Shown here piece after piece: positions 26,559 to 35,251 of a stretch of 64,000 bases of DNA. Source of the DNA: Alkalihalobacterium chitinilyticum (GTDB lineage: Bacteria > Bacillota > Bacilli > Bacillales > Bacillaceae_F). The notes beneath the pieces are model-generated. The model ran no database searches and was not told where the DNA came from. It saw only the letters and a list, made by a program, of their open reading frames with translations. Positions within the stretch are counted from its first letter, which is position 1. Every line of letters begins with the position of its first letter. The translations under genes were made by a program, and so were the position numbers. The stretch spans positions 107,829 to 171,828 of the forward strand of contig NZ_JAOTPO010000011.1 of the NCBI RefSeq assembly GCF_029028005.1. The letters are read 5' to 3'.

Positions 26559-27537
26559 ATTGTGTAGAAAGATGCAGTTTTCGTTTTAACGTTTCTTCAC
26601 TATATACCCAACCGGTATAGGAGCTTGCGATATCGAAGTTTTCATCTAATTGAACAATCGCTACAAACGGATAATGGCCTTTTGTACGATATCTTAAATC
26701 AACAAATCGAACTTCATGTTGATTATTAACACTTTCGACTTCCCAACGATAGGTCGGAGAAAAGGAAAGAAATGCAGATAGGTTGGCATCTTTTCTTGCT
26801 GCATTGATAATTGGATCATCGGGTATCGGTTCAAACGGATATTGTTCAAAGAAATTGATCTTGTGATTTCTGGATTCGGCCACGTACAACATTTCTTTTG
26901 TTCGGATCACAAGATGCCATTGATTCCAGCGAAATGTAGGTGAAATGAACACATGAGTTGCACTTGGATGGAGAGACTTAGCATGTGCAATAACTTTTGA
27001 ACGTGCTTTAAACCTCCAAATGTAATAAAAGATGAGAATGAAGTAAATCGTCAAGAATGTATACCCCGGATCAAATCCATAGCGCCATAAAATAATCCCG
27101 GCGACATGTGCTAAGAAAATAAAAGGGTCAAAAATATTAATAGAACCTAAAGCAATCCACCTATGTGTTACAGGTCGCAAAGCTTGTGTACCATAAGCGT
27201 TAAATATGTCGACAAAAACATGCAGGAAAACCGCAATGAATGTCCAAAGCCATAAATGTAAATAATTCGCTTCAGGAACAAACATAGATATTCCACCCGC
27301 GATAATGAAAGGCCAGATCAATATAGCTGGCAAGGAGTGAGTGATACCGCGGTGATTACGTATATAAACGGCATTATTTCTCAATTTTAGGACGGTATCA
27401 AAATCGGGTGCTTGGGAACCGATAATTGCCGCTACCATGACCGTTTGTCTCATCACCGGGTCATTTCCAACGACAGGATCTAATGTAGCAAGCCCACCGA
27501 GAGCAATTCCCATAACCACATGAGTTCCAGTATCCAA
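26554..27537 (-). CDS. yfhP: Membrane-bound metal-dependent hydrolase YfhP (paralogue 2)
   Basis: A 327-residue YdjM-family membrane protein: MDTGTHVVMGIALGGLATLD, GSQAPDFDTVLKLRN and YIRNHRGITHSLPA give the His/Asp metal-site motifs, followed by about five membrane helices and a soluble C-terminal beta domain (FRWNQWHLVIRTKEMLYVAE). It sits between yfhJ and mutY as yfhP does in B. subtilis. Sequence layout parallels the 287-residue paralogue at 15364-16227. Molecular substrate unknown. Confidence 0.9.
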   Translation of the reverse strand: MDTGTHVVMGIALGGLATLDPVVGNDPVMRQTVMVAAIIGSQAPDFDTVLKLRNNAVYIRNHRGITHSLPAILIWPFIIAGGISMFVPEANYLHLWLWTFIAVFLHVFVDIFNAYGTQALRPVTHRWIALGSINIFDPFIFLAHVAGIILWRYGFDPGYTFLTIYFILIFYYIWRFKARSKVIAHAKSLHPSATHVFISPTFRWNQWHLVIRTKEMLYVAESRNHKINFFEQYPFEPIPDDPIINAARKDANLSAFLSFSPTYRWEVESVNNQHEVRFVDLRYRTKGHYPFVAIVQLDENFDIASSYTGWVYSEETLKRKLHLSTQS

Positions 27538-27592
27538 GTTTGAACGACCTCCTTTCGGGGAAGCTTGATTATTTTACAGCGGAATGACAGAA

Positions 27593-27774
27593 GCGGACAC
27601 ACAGGCCCTTATTTCGTTCAGAACGCTTCATTTCTTAATTTAGAGGACTCAGAAGCCTTTATTTATGTAGTTTCACGATTTTTTCAACTGATTTTAGGCA
27701 AATAAGGGCCTCTCAGTCCGTTAAGACCTATAAAAAGGTGTTTTTTGTTAAAATAAGGGCCTCGGAGTCCGCTA
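27593..27774. repeat. Four-unit FFRR element, copy B
   Basis: Units at 27593-27614 and 27643-27664 (forward) and 27700-27724 and 27751-27774 (reverse), starts 50, 57 and 51 bp apart. Unit 1 reads GCGGACACACAGGCCCTTAT; unit 2 has the AGAAGCC variant; units 3 and 4 read AAATAAGGGCCTCTCAGTCC and AAATAAGGGCCTCGGAGTCC. It lies between the divergent genes yfhP and 27933, so it cannot be a simple 3'-end structure here. Confidence 0.9.
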
Positions 27775-27932
27775 ACAATAAAAACAACACCAAAGTTTGT
27801 ATATAGCTGACCGACAGCTCAATATCCACTGCAGTATACGCCACCTGAGCGTTTGCATCCGTTTTTCTTACTAAAAGTCATTACTATATTTATACCCGAA
27901 ATCGCACTTATTAAAAAGGGGGAATTGAGATT

Positions 27933-28247
27933 ATGACACAATCTTTACAAATTTTTATGGAGTATAGAATAAAATCACAAATGGTTAACGAATATGAACA
28001 AGCTATGGAGCATATTATTGCGGAACTTCCAAACTTTGAAGCGTCAGAAATTCAGTGGTTTGTAGCGACCGACCAGCCGCATTTATATGTTGAAATGTTT
28101 AAAGTCCCAACTGAAGCTCATTATGTAGCACTTAAGAAATTAAGACGAGATGAGGAGCATCATCTGTTTAGTAAAATTCATTCAATGGTTGAAGGCGGCA
28201 AAGAAAAAATTCATTGCTGGGCATTTCGTGCCAAGAAAGAAGTGTAA
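27933..28247 (+). CDS. Hypothetical protein, possible dimeric alpha-beta barrel
   Basis: A 104-residue protein with MEYRIKSQMVNEYEQAMEHI, IQWFVATDQPHLYVEMFKVP and HCWAFRAK. The beta-alpha-beta spacing resembles small ferredoxin-like barrel proteins (NIPSNAP/ABM type), but no family is firmly recognised. It ends 16 nt before the mutY start and shares its orientation, so the two are probably co-transcribed. RBS is AAGGGGG. Confidence 0.6.
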   Translation: MTQSLQIFMEYRIKSQMVNEYEQAMEHIIAELPNFEASEIQWFVATDQPHLYVEMFKVPTEAHYVALKKLRRDEEHHLFSKIHSMVEGGKEKIHCWAFRAKKEV

Positions 28248-28263
28248 TCTGGAGGTTAAAAGG

Positions 28264-29349
28264 TTGACAGAAATACTACAAGAATTTGACATGACTGGTT
28301 TTCGTGATCAGTTAGTTCATTGGTTTGAAGAACATAAAAGAGACTTACCATGGAGAAGAACAAGCGATCCGTATCGAATTTGGGTTTCAGAAGTGATGCT
28401 TCAACAAACCCGTGTCGATACAGTTATTCCTTATTATAATAACTTTGTACAAAAATTTCCAACATTACAAGACCTTGCTTATGCAGAAGAACAGGATATT
28501 CTTAAGGCGTGGGAAGGATTAGGCTACTATTCTCGGGTGAGGAATTTACAAACAGCTGTCCGTGAAGTTGTCGAACACTATGGTGGAAAGGTGCCTGATA
28601 CTAAAAAAGAGATCAGCCAATTAAAAGGTGTAGGGCCTTATACAGCCGGGGCCGTATTAAGTATTGCCTATCATAAACCGGAGCCCGCTGTAGACGGGAA
28701 TGTCATGCGGGTTATTTCAAGAGTTCTCTTAATTGAAGAGGATATTGGGAAAGCAAAAACGAGACCTATTTTTGAAAATGCATTAGCTGAGATGATCTCA
28801 CCGGACAAACCGTCTGAGTTTAACCAAGGATTAATGGAGTTGGGGGCATTAGTTTGTACACCGAAATCCCCTGGCTGTTTGCTGTGTCCCGTTAGAGAAC
28901 ATTGTCGAGCTTATCATGCAGGTAAAGAGAAAAGCCTGCCGATTAAAGAAAAGAAAACAAAAGTTACAGTAAAAGACATGGCTGCGATAGTACTTCGAAA
29001 TAAACAAGGCGAAGTCCTTATTCAACGCAGGCCGGACACAGGTTTGTTAGCAAAGCTGTGGCAGTTTCCGAATGTCGAAGTTGCCAAAGGGACAGAAAGT
29101 GAACAGGAGTGTCTGCAAGAATTTTTTCGTTCGGAACTCGAAATTTCTGTTAAAATAGAAAAAGCGGTCCAAAAAGTGGAACATGTTTTTTCACATCTCG
29201 TTTGGAACATCACGGTTTATGAGGGGACTCTTTTATCAGATAAAGAAGGAACCAGTGAAGATATGAGATGGGTAGATGAAAATTCGATTGAAAGCTACCC
29301 ATTTCCGGTATCACATCAGAAAATCATCGAACAGCAAATAAGAAGGTGA
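28264..29349 (+). CDS. mutY: A/G-specific adenine DNA glycosylase
   Basis: A 361-residue MutY, which removes adenine mispaired with 8-oxoguanine. Domains: helix-hairpin-helix glycosylase with catalytic Glu43 in VSEVMLQQTR, the hairpin LKGVGPYTAGAVLSIAYH and Asp144 in PAVDGNVMRVISR; a 4Fe-4S loop (C-X6-C-X2-C-X5-C in CTPKSPGCLLCPVREHC); and a C-terminal NUDIX-like 8-oxoG recognition domain. The frame is open further upstream, but the TTG at 28264 has GGAGG 8 nt away and matches the family N-terminus. Position corresponds to yfhQ. Confidence 0.95.
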   Translation: MTEILQEFDMTGFRDQLVHWFEEHKRDLPWRRTSDPYRIWVSEVMLQQTRVDTVIPYYNNFVQKFPTLQDLAYAEEQDILKAWEGLGYYSRVRNLQTAVREVVEHYGGKVPDTKKEISQLKGVGPYTAGAVLSIAYHKPEPAVDGNVMRVISRVLLIEEDIGKAKTRPIFENALAEMISPDKPSEFNQGLMELGALVCTPKSPGCLLCPVREHCRAYHAGKEKSLPIKEKKTKVTVKDMAAIVLRNKQGEVLIQRRPDTGLLAKLWQFPNVEVAKGTESEQECLQEFFRSELEISVKIEKAVQKVEHVFSHLVWNITVYEGTLLSDKEGTSEDMRWVDENSIESYPFPVSHQKIIEQQIRR

Positions 29350-29358
29350 ATAAATGTT

Positions 29359-30117
29359 ATGGATTTAAACCTAAGAAATAAAGTTGTATTAATCACAGGT
29401 GGTTCCAAAGGAATTGGTAAAGCAATCGCCAAAGGATTTCTCGAAGAAGGCGCAAAAGTAGCCGTCATGGCTAGAGACACTTCTGTTTTAAAAGAGGTAG
29501 AACAAGAATTAAAAGGTGTTGTAGGTTTTTCTGCAGATTTAACGAATGCTGCTGAACGTCAGCAAGCTTTTAATCAGTTCCTATCCGAATTTGGAACAAT
29601 TGATATTTTAATAAATAATGTTGGCGGGAGTAATGGATCAACCACAACAGAAACAGACTTAACGCTGTTTGAAGAAGCGATGCAGCTTAATTACTTTTCT
29701 GCGGTACATTTTAGTAAACTAGCTTTACCTGTTATGAAGAAACACCAATCAGGTTCAATCGTAAATATTTCATCTATATTTGGTAGAGAATCTGGCGGTA
29801 AACCGACATATAATAGTGCAAAGGCAGCAATGATCAGCTTTACGAAATCTCTTGCAGACGAAGTGATTAAAGAGGGGATTCGTGTCAACGGGGTAGCACC
29901 AGGTTCAATCCTTCATCCAACGGGAAATTGGCAAAGACGATTAGAGGAAAATCCAGAGAAAATTCAGCAGTTTATTGCGAATGAAATCCCAGCTGGTCGT
30001 TTTGGTACTGTTGAAGAAGTTGCTAATACAGTTCTCTTTCTAGCGAGCGACAAAGCATCATGGGTAGTTGGAGCTACGTTAAATGTTGATGGGGGTCAAT
30101 CAAAATCGAATTTTTAA
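29359..30117 (+). CDS. Short-chain dehydrogenase/reductase
   Basis: A 252-residue classical SDR: VVLITGGSKGIGKAIAKGFL cofactor loop, NNVGGSNG, the catalytic Ser in IVNISSIFGRESGG, Tyr-X3-Lys in PTYNSAKAAM and GGQSKSNF at the end. It sits where B. subtilis has fabL, but its sequence lacks FabL features and fits general 3-oxoacyl/alcohol SDRs. Substrate unknown. It starts 10 bp after mutY and is followed by bluB 12 bp later, likely one transcript. Confidence 0.85.
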   Translation: MDLNLRNKVVLITGGSKGIGKAIAKGFLEEGAKVAVMARDTSVLKEVEQELKGVVGFSADLTNAAERQQAFNQFLSEFGTIDILINNVGGSNGSTTTETDLTLFEEAMQLNYFSAVHFSKLALPVMKKHQSGSIVNISSIFGRESGGKPTYNSAKAAMISFTKSLADEVIKEGIRVNGVAPGSILHPTGNWQRRLEENPEKIQQFIANEIPAGRFGTVEEVANTVLFLASDKASWVVGATLNVDGGQSKSNF

Positions 30118-30129
30118 GGGGGAAATCCT

Positions 30130-30783
30130 ATGTATTCAGACGAGCAGAAAAAAACGCTGTACGATGTGATTAAACGTCGTCGTGATGTAAGAACTTTTAA
30201 AAGCGAAGAAGTTCCTGAAGAAGCGATCATGAACATTATTCAGGCCGGCCATGATGGACCATCCGTCGGTTTTATGCAACCGTGGAATTTTATTATCATT
30301 CAATCTCAAGAAGTAAAAGAAAAGCTAGCTTGGGCAGCCAATAAGGAAAAAAGAGCCCTTGCGATTCATTATGAAGATAAAGATGAGAAGCATCAAAAAT
30401 TTCTTGGTTTAAAAGTACAAGGCTTAAAAGAAGCACCGATCACAATCTGTGTAACATGTGACCCAACCCGAGGCGGTTCACACGTGCTTGGAAGAAACTC
30501 GATTCCTGAAACGGACGTTATGTCTACAGCGTGTGCAATTCAAAACATGTGGCTTGCGGCTACTGTAGAAGGATTAGCCTTAGGCTGGGTGAGTTTTTAC
30601 AAGAAAAACGATATAAGAGATATTTTAAATATTCCTCCACATATCGATCCAATCGCTCTGCTTTCCATTGGCTATACCGATAATTATCCTGAAAAACCAA
30701 TCTTAGAAGCTGAAGGCTGGGAGAAAAGGCGTCAATTAGACGGACTTATTTTTGCAGAAAAATGGGGCAACAAAGTAGAATAG
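30130..30783 (+). CDS. bluB: 5,6-dimethylbenzimidazole synthase, BluB-type flavoprotein
   Basis: A 217-residue nitroreductase-fold protein with the BluB hallmarks: RRRDVRTFKSEEVPEEA, AGHDGPSVGFMQPWNFI, CDPTRGGSHVLGRNSIPETD and LAATVEGLALGWVSFY. BluB fragments reduced FMN with O2 to make the lower ligand of vitamin B12. No other cobalamin genes occur in the window, so it may serve lower-ligand synthesis for remodelling or be a related FMN-dependent oxidoreductase. It lies between an SDR and a gamma-glutamyltransferase gene. Confidence 0.8.
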   Translation: MYSDEQKKTLYDVIKRRRDVRTFKSEEVPEEAIMNIIQAGHDGPSVGFMQPWNFIIIQSQEVKEKLAWAANKEKRALAIHYEDKDEKHQKFLGLKVQGLKEAPITICVTCDPTRGGSHVLGRNSIPETDVMSTACAIQNMWLAATVEGLALGWVSFYKKNDIRDILNIPPHIDPIALLSIGYTDNYPEKPILEAEGWEKRRQLDGLIFAEKWGNKVE

Positions 30784-30813
30784 AAAACAACAGAAAAATA
30801 AGGGGGCATTTAT

Positions 30814-32427
30814 ATGCTATTAGAAAAAGGAAATGAGTATCCTTACTCATCACAGCGAACGGTCACATACGGAAAAAAAGGAATGGTGGCGACTTCTCAA
30901 CCACTTGCTGCTCAAGCAGGACTGGACATCTTAAAAAAGGGTGGAAATGCAATTGATGCAGCAATAGCTACAGCAGCTTGTCTGACGGTAGTGGAACCTA
31001 CATCCAATGGAATTGGCGGGGATGCATTTGCTCTTGTCTGGACCAAGGGGAAATTACACGGGTTAAATGCAAACGGGCCTTCACCGAGCTCCATTTCTAT
31101 CGATGCAGTTAAAGAAAAAGGACATGAAGAAATCCCGAAATTTGGCTGGATTCCAGTTACGGTTCCTGGTGTGCCTGCAGCGTGGGCAGAATTATCGGAA
31201 AAGTTCGGGAAATTATCTTTAAAAGAAGTACTTCAGCCAGCGATTGAGTATGCAGAAAACGGCTATCCGTTATCTCCAGTGTTAGCTTATTTCTGGAAAG
31301 GTGCTTATAACAGCTACAAAAAACAATTAAATGGCGATGAATTCAAACATTGGTTTGAAACGTTCGCACCAGGTGGCAAACCGCCGGAAGTAGGCGAAGT
31401 TTGGTCATCAAAAGGTCATGCTGACACATTAAGAGCCATTGCTGAAACGAATGCAAAAGATTTTTATGAAGGTGACCTTGCTGATAAGATCGATGCATTT
31501 TCAAAAGAATACGGAGGCTTTCTACGTAAAGAGGATTTACAAAACTATAAGCCAGAGTGGGTTGATCCGATTAATGTAAACTACCGCGGCTACGACGTAT
31601 GGGAAATTCCGCCGAGCGGTCAAGGACTCGTCGCATTAATGGCGTTAAATATCGCAAAAGGGTATGAGTTTTCTCATCGCGATAGTGTGGACACATTACA
31701 TAAGCAGATTGAGGCGATGAAATTAGCATTTGTCGATGGCTTGAAGTATATTACTGAACCGAAGCATATGAAAACAACAGTGGACAAGCTATTATCTGAA
31801 GAGTATACAAAAGCGAGAAGAGACTTAATCGGGGAAGAAGCTTTACTGCCTGAAGCAGGAGAACCACCTCGAGGCGGAACAGTATATCTGGCAACAGCTG
31901 ATGAAGAAGGAAATATGGTGTCGTTCATTCAAAGTAATTACATGGGCTTTGGGTCGGGTCTTGTAGTTCCAGGTACGGGAATTGGCCTGCAAAACCGCGG
32001 TCATAACTTTTCGATGGATCCAAACCACGATAACGCTCTTGCACCCAATAAAAAGACGTTCCATACCATTATCCCTGGCTTCTTAACAAAAGATAATGAA
32101 GCTGTCGGTCCGTTTGGAGTGATGGGTGGATTTATGCAGCCACAAGGTCATATGCAAGTGGTTATGAATACTATCGATTTCCAATTAAACCCTCAAGCTG
32201 CATTAGATGCACCGCGTTGGCAGTGGATGAAGGACAAGACGGTATTAGTAGAGCAATCGATGCCAAGTCATCTTGTCCAAGCGTTAGCAGCAAAAGGCCA
32301 TCAAGTTCAGATTGCACCTCATTCCGGCAGCTTTGGCAGAGGACAAATTATTTGGCGTGATCCTAAAACGGGTGTTTTAGCAGGTGGAACCGAGATGCGT
32401 ACAGATGGGGCAATTGCTGTCTGGTAA
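30814..32427 (+). CDS. Gamma-glutamyltransferase-like Ntn hydrolase (YwrD-like)
   Basis: A 537-residue GGT-family protein. The autocleavage/nucleophile Thr is in PPRGGTVYLATADEEGNMVS (about residue 356), after which SNYMGFGSGLVVPGTGIGLQ follows. There is no signal peptide, unlike secreted GGTs, which matches the cytoplasmic YwrD type. The two chromate-transporter genes that follow mirror the B. subtilis ywrD/ywrB/ywrA neighbourhood. It may cleave gamma-glutamyl compounds or act as a cephalosporin-acylase-like amidase; substrate unknown. Confidence 0.87.
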   Translation: MLLEKGNEYPYSSQRTVTYGKKGMVATSQPLAAQAGLDILKKGGNAIDAAIATAACLTVVEPTSNGIGGDAFALVWTKGKLHGLNANGPSPSSISIDAVKEKGHEEIPKFGWIPVTVPGVPAAWAELSEKFGKLSLKEVLQPAIEYAENGYPLSPVLAYFWKGAYNSYKKQLNGDEFKHWFETFAPGGKPPEVGEVWSSKGHADTLRAIAETNAKDFYEGDLADKIDAFSKEYGGFLRKEDLQNYKPEWVDPINVNYRGYDVWEIPPSGQGLVALMALNIAKGYEFSHRDSVDTLHKQIEAMKLAFVDGLKYITEPKHMKTTVDKLLSEEYTKARRDLIGEEALLPEAGEPPRGGTVYLATADEEGNMVSFIQSNYMGFGSGLVVPGTGIGLQNRGHNFSMDPNHDNALAPNKKTFHTIIPGFLTKDNEAVGPFGVMGGFMQPQGHMQVVMNTIDFQLNPQAALDAPRWQWMKDKTVLVEQSMPSHLVQALAAKGHQVQIAPHSGSFGRGQIIWRDPKTGVLAGGTEMRTDGAIAVW

Positions 32428-32449
32428 ATAGAAAGGAAATCCAACAAAC

Positions 32450-33016
32450 ATGAAATTACAGTGGGAAATATTTATAGCTTTTTTTAGAGTAGGGATCTTT
32501 GGTTACGGGGGTGGGCCTGCGTCCATCCCTCTCGTTCAAAAAGAGGTTGTCGAGCGATATAAGTGGATGGATAATGACGAATTTGGAGATATCCTTGCCA
32601 TTGGCAATACACTGCCAGGGCCGATTGCAACGAAAATGGCAGGTTATATCGGTTACCGAGTAGGCGGTTATATGGGCATGGTAACTGCACTTATGGCATC
32701 TATTGTTCCGACGATTATTTTAATGATTGTATTTTTAACGTCATTAGCCGCATATAAAGATCAAGCGTGGGTTCAAGGCATGACTCATGGTGTTCTTCCT
32801 GTTGTCGGTGTAATGATGGCCGTTTTAACTTGGCAATTCTTTGATAAAGGCAGAGAAGGCCTTGGTTGGGTGAAAACATCAGCATTAGTTATCATTTCTT
32901 TAGTTATCATTGAGTTTTTAGGAATTCATCCGGGAATTGTCATAGCTGTTCTCCTCACTTATGCACTAGTTGGCGGCAAGAAGAAATCTAGTGAGAAGGA
33001 GGGGGCTCAATCATGA
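32450..33016 (+). CDS. Chromate transporter family, short form subunit 1
   Basis: A 188-residue half-size CHR protein with the motif FGYGGGPASIPLVQKEVVER and IGNTLPGPIATKMAGYIGYR. Two short CHR proteins of opposite topology are thought to pair into one transporter of chromate or sulfate-like anions. Its ATG follows GAAAGGAAAT, and the stop overlaps the start of the next gene by 4 bp, indicating translational coupling. Confidence 0.88.
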   Translation: MKLQWEIFIAFFRVGIFGYGGGPASIPLVQKEVVERYKWMDNDEFGDILAIGNTLPGPIATKMAGYIGYRVGGYMGMVTALMASIVPTIILMIVFLTSLAAYKDQAWVQGMTHGVLPVVGVMMAVLTWQFFDKGREGLGWVKTSALVIISLVIIEFLGIHPGIVIAVLLTYALVGGKKKSSEKEGAQS

Positions 33017-33543
33017 TTTATGTTGAAATATTTATCGCCTTCTTTATTCCAGGGATTATTGGTTATGGTGGCGGTCCAGCCTCCATTCCGCTCATTGAGC
33101 ATGAAGTCGTTCATCGGTATGGTTGGATGACTGTTGATGAGTTTGGGGAAGTGTTAGCATTAGGTAATGCGTTGCCAGGACCAATTGCAACCAAGATGGC
33201 AGGATTCGTCGGTTATGAGCAAGGAGGAGTACTCGGTGCGATTGTCGGTGTCTTTGCTACTGTAGCACCATCTCTTGTCTTAATGATCGCATTACTTAGC
33301 CTTCTATACAAATTCCGTCATTCACCAAAAGTAAAAAAAATGACGATGCTCATCCGTCCAACGATCGCTGTATTATTAGGTGTACTAGCATATCGCTTCT
33401 TTGCTTCTTCCTACGAAGCAACAGGAGTATGGCAAACAGGTCTGCTCATTGTTATTAGTTTATTACTTTTAGAAAAATGGAAAGTGCACCCTGCGCTCGT
33501 TATTGCTGGTGCATTAGTATATGGCGCGGTATTTTTAGGGTAA
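33013..33543 (+). CDS. Chromate transporter family, short form subunit 2
   Basis: A 176-residue partner of the preceding protein: IGYGGGPASIPLIEHEVVHR and LGNALPGPIATKMAGFVGYE repeat the same motif almost exactly. The two genes overlap by 4 bp (ATGA), typical for subunits made in equal amounts. Co-transcription with the YwrD-like gene suggests an anion or detoxification role, but no substrate can be read from sequence. Confidence 0.88.
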   Translation: MIYVEIFIAFFIPGIIGYGGGPASIPLIEHEVVHRYGWMTVDEFGEVLALGNALPGPIATKMAGFVGYEQGGVLGAIVGVFATVAPSLVLMIALLSLLYKFRHSPKVKKMTMLIRPTIAVLLGVLAYRFFASSYEATGVWQTGLLIVISLLLLEKWKVHPALVIAGALVYGAVFLG

Positions 33544-33600
33544 GGCAGTTACATGAAGTCAAACTAATGGGCAGTTCAACTGCACTTAAATGAATTAAAA

Positions 33601-33648
33601 AAGGTCGCATGTGTTGTTTACGTTTAAACGTCACCATGCGACTTTTCT
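33601..33648 (+). terminator. Terminator of the ggt-chr operon
   Basis: GTCGCATG (33604-33611) pairs with CATGCGAC (33635-33642); the loop contains a small palindrome ACGTTTAAACGT. T residues follow. Confidence 0.8.
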
Positions 33649-33749
33649 ATTTTTATCCCGTTTAACTGGTGCTAAGGACTCCAGCTTCAAAGCAAAGTTT
33701 CACTTTAACAGTTAACTGAACAATAGGTACGCCTCTTGTTAGATGAACC

Positions 33750-34085
33750 TTACTCGTCGTTATCCATCAAATGGATTTCTTCTAATGCTTGTTTTGTCTG
33801 GGGTGTACCGAGTTCGTATATCAGTCGATAAACTTGATTTAGCCCGCGTTGTGTTTCACGGCGGTCCGCTTCTGAAAATTCTTCGTTAAAATGCTTGAAT
33901 GTAAACAGGTCAGCTGCTTCGAGGTCGTGCGCTTGAACTTCTTGTAACAATTTTTGAAGGTCACGGTATTGTTCGTCTGTAGCCTCAATTTCATATTCAA
34001 TCATCTGACCGTCATTGACAGGTGTACGGCTGATGTTGTCCATACTAATCGGATTTAAATTGACGTAGTAAATATCTTTTCCCAT
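33750..34085 (-). CDS. Conserved hypothetical protein, 111 residues
   Basis: A 111-residue acidic cytoplasmic protein starting MGKDIYYVNLNPISMDNISR. I have the impression of a small family found across Bacillus, but cannot name it. It is largely helical after residue 35. A GGGGGAG RBS precedes ATG on the minus strand. It is followed on the same strand by no close gene. Confidence 0.65.
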   Translation of the reverse strand: MGKDIYYVNLNPISMDNISRTPVNDGQMIEYEIEATDEQYRDLQKLLQEVQAHDLEAADLFTFKHFNEEFSEADRRETQRGLNQVYRLIYELGTPQTKQALEEIHLMDNDE

Positions 34086-34116
34086 GAAAAAACTCCCCCT
34101 TCACATGTTTATGAGA

Positions 34117-34244
34117 TGTCTAGCTCCAGGCGCCATCGGCTCGAGGTCGCTTCGGTCCGCCAAACGTGTCTAAAGGGCAAGACACGTATTGTTGGCCTTC
34201 CAGCGCTTGTCGCCGATGAGCAGGCGCCTTCCGCTTTTCTTGTT
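34117..34244. repeat. Dispersed Bacillaceae repeat (TGTCTAGCTCCAG type), full copy
   Basis: A 128-bp imperfect palindrome. The left end is TGTCTAGCTCCAGGCGCC and the right end GGCGCCTTCCGCTTTTCTTG; internal pieces CGAGGTCGCTTCGG and CAGCGCTTGTCGCCGATGAG. The copy at 59852-59976 is nearly identical. GC content is well above the surroundings. Elements of this look are scattered through many Bacillus genomes, to my knowledge. Confidence 0.85.
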
Positions 34245-34276
34245 AGGTTTTGCAAGAGGGAGTGTTTATAAACATT

Positions 34277-35239
34277 TTAAAACTTGATTAGAATATTTCC
34301 GCTAAAATTTTTACTTTCGATCGCTTCATGAGCTTTGGCAGCATCTTTAAAGTCGAACACTTTACCAATATGAGTTGATAATTTTTTTTGAGCAAAAAGC
34401 CTTGAAATTTCTTCACCCGCACTCTTTAATTCATGTGGCGGAGCCTTAAATAATAGAACACCTATTAGCGAGGCATTTTTCATATTTAAATAACGCCACG
34501 GTAATGTCGGAGTATTATTTTTCGGTGAACCAATCGTAACAATGCGGCCCCCGTTTGCTAAGACTTCAAAATTAGTCTCCATGTTCTCACTTAATGAAAC
34601 ATCCAAAATGACGGGAACGCCTTCGTTGTTCGTCCATGCAATCACCTCATCGACTAAATTCGCTTCATTATAGAGCACCACTTTATCAGCACCAGCATTA
34701 CTCGCAATGGTTGCTTTTTCAGCAGAACTTGCGGTTGCAATCACATTAGCCCCGTGTTGTTTGGCAAGCTGAACAGCAGCATTTCCAACCGCGCCAGCAG
34801 CCCCGTAAATCAGTACAGTCTCTCCGGCACTTAATTTTGCCCGGTTAAACAATGATAAATAGGCAGTTACAAAAGCCATGGATAAAGCAGCACCGTCTTC
34901 TTCACTGAGATGACTTGCAAGTGGAAATACCTTATCTTCTGGTACCGAGACAAATTCAGCTGCCGTTCCTTTAATATTTGTTCCCCAAACACGGTCACCG
35001 ATTTTCCACTTCGTTACATTGGCTCCTAATTCAACAATCGTTCCACCTAAGTCAAAATGGGGGATATATGGGAATTGGTCGACGGGTCGGACACCTGATC
35101 GAAAATATGTATCAACTGGATTCACGCCGCTTGCGCCTACTTTTACTAATACCTCACCTGGTTGTGGAGATGGTTTTTCAACCTCTATTATTTCAAGAAC
35201 TTCTGGTCCGCCATGTTTTTGGTAAGCTACTGCTTTCAT
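34277..35239 (-). CDS. Zinc-less NADPH:quinone oxidoreductase (zeta-crystallin-like)
   Basis: A 320-residue medium-chain reductase: GPEVLEIIEVEKPSPQPGEV, GASGVNPVDTYFRSG and the NADP loop VLIYGAAGAVGNAAVQLAKQ. Catalytic zinc ligands are absent, so it belongs with quinone/enone reductases rather than alcohol dehydrogenases. It is preceded on the minus strand by an aminotransferase gene 12 bp away; the two form a small operon with no obvious shared pathway. Confidence 0.88.
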   Translation of the reverse strand: MKAVAYQKHGGPEVLEIIEVEKPSPQPGEVLVKVGASGVNPVDTYFRSGVRPVDQFPYIPHFDLGGTIVELGANVTKWKIGDRVWGTNIKGTAAEFVSVPEDKVFPLASHLSEEDGAALSMAFVTAYLSLFNRAKLSAGETVLIYGAAGAVGNAAVQLAKQHGANVIATASSAEKATIASNAGADKVVLYNEANLVDEVIAWTNNEGVPVILDVSLSENMETNFEVLANGGRIVTIGSPKNNTPTLPWRYLNMKNASLIGVLLFKAPPHELKSAGEEISRLFAQKKLSTHIGKVFDFKDAAKAHEAIESKNFSGNILIKF

Positions 35240-35251
35240 TTTTATTCCCTC

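Noticed and set aside
29359..30117. fabL (enoyl-ACP reductase III) by synteny
   Set aside because: The locus matches, but the sequence has ordinary SDR motifs and differs from FabL around the active site and C-terminus.
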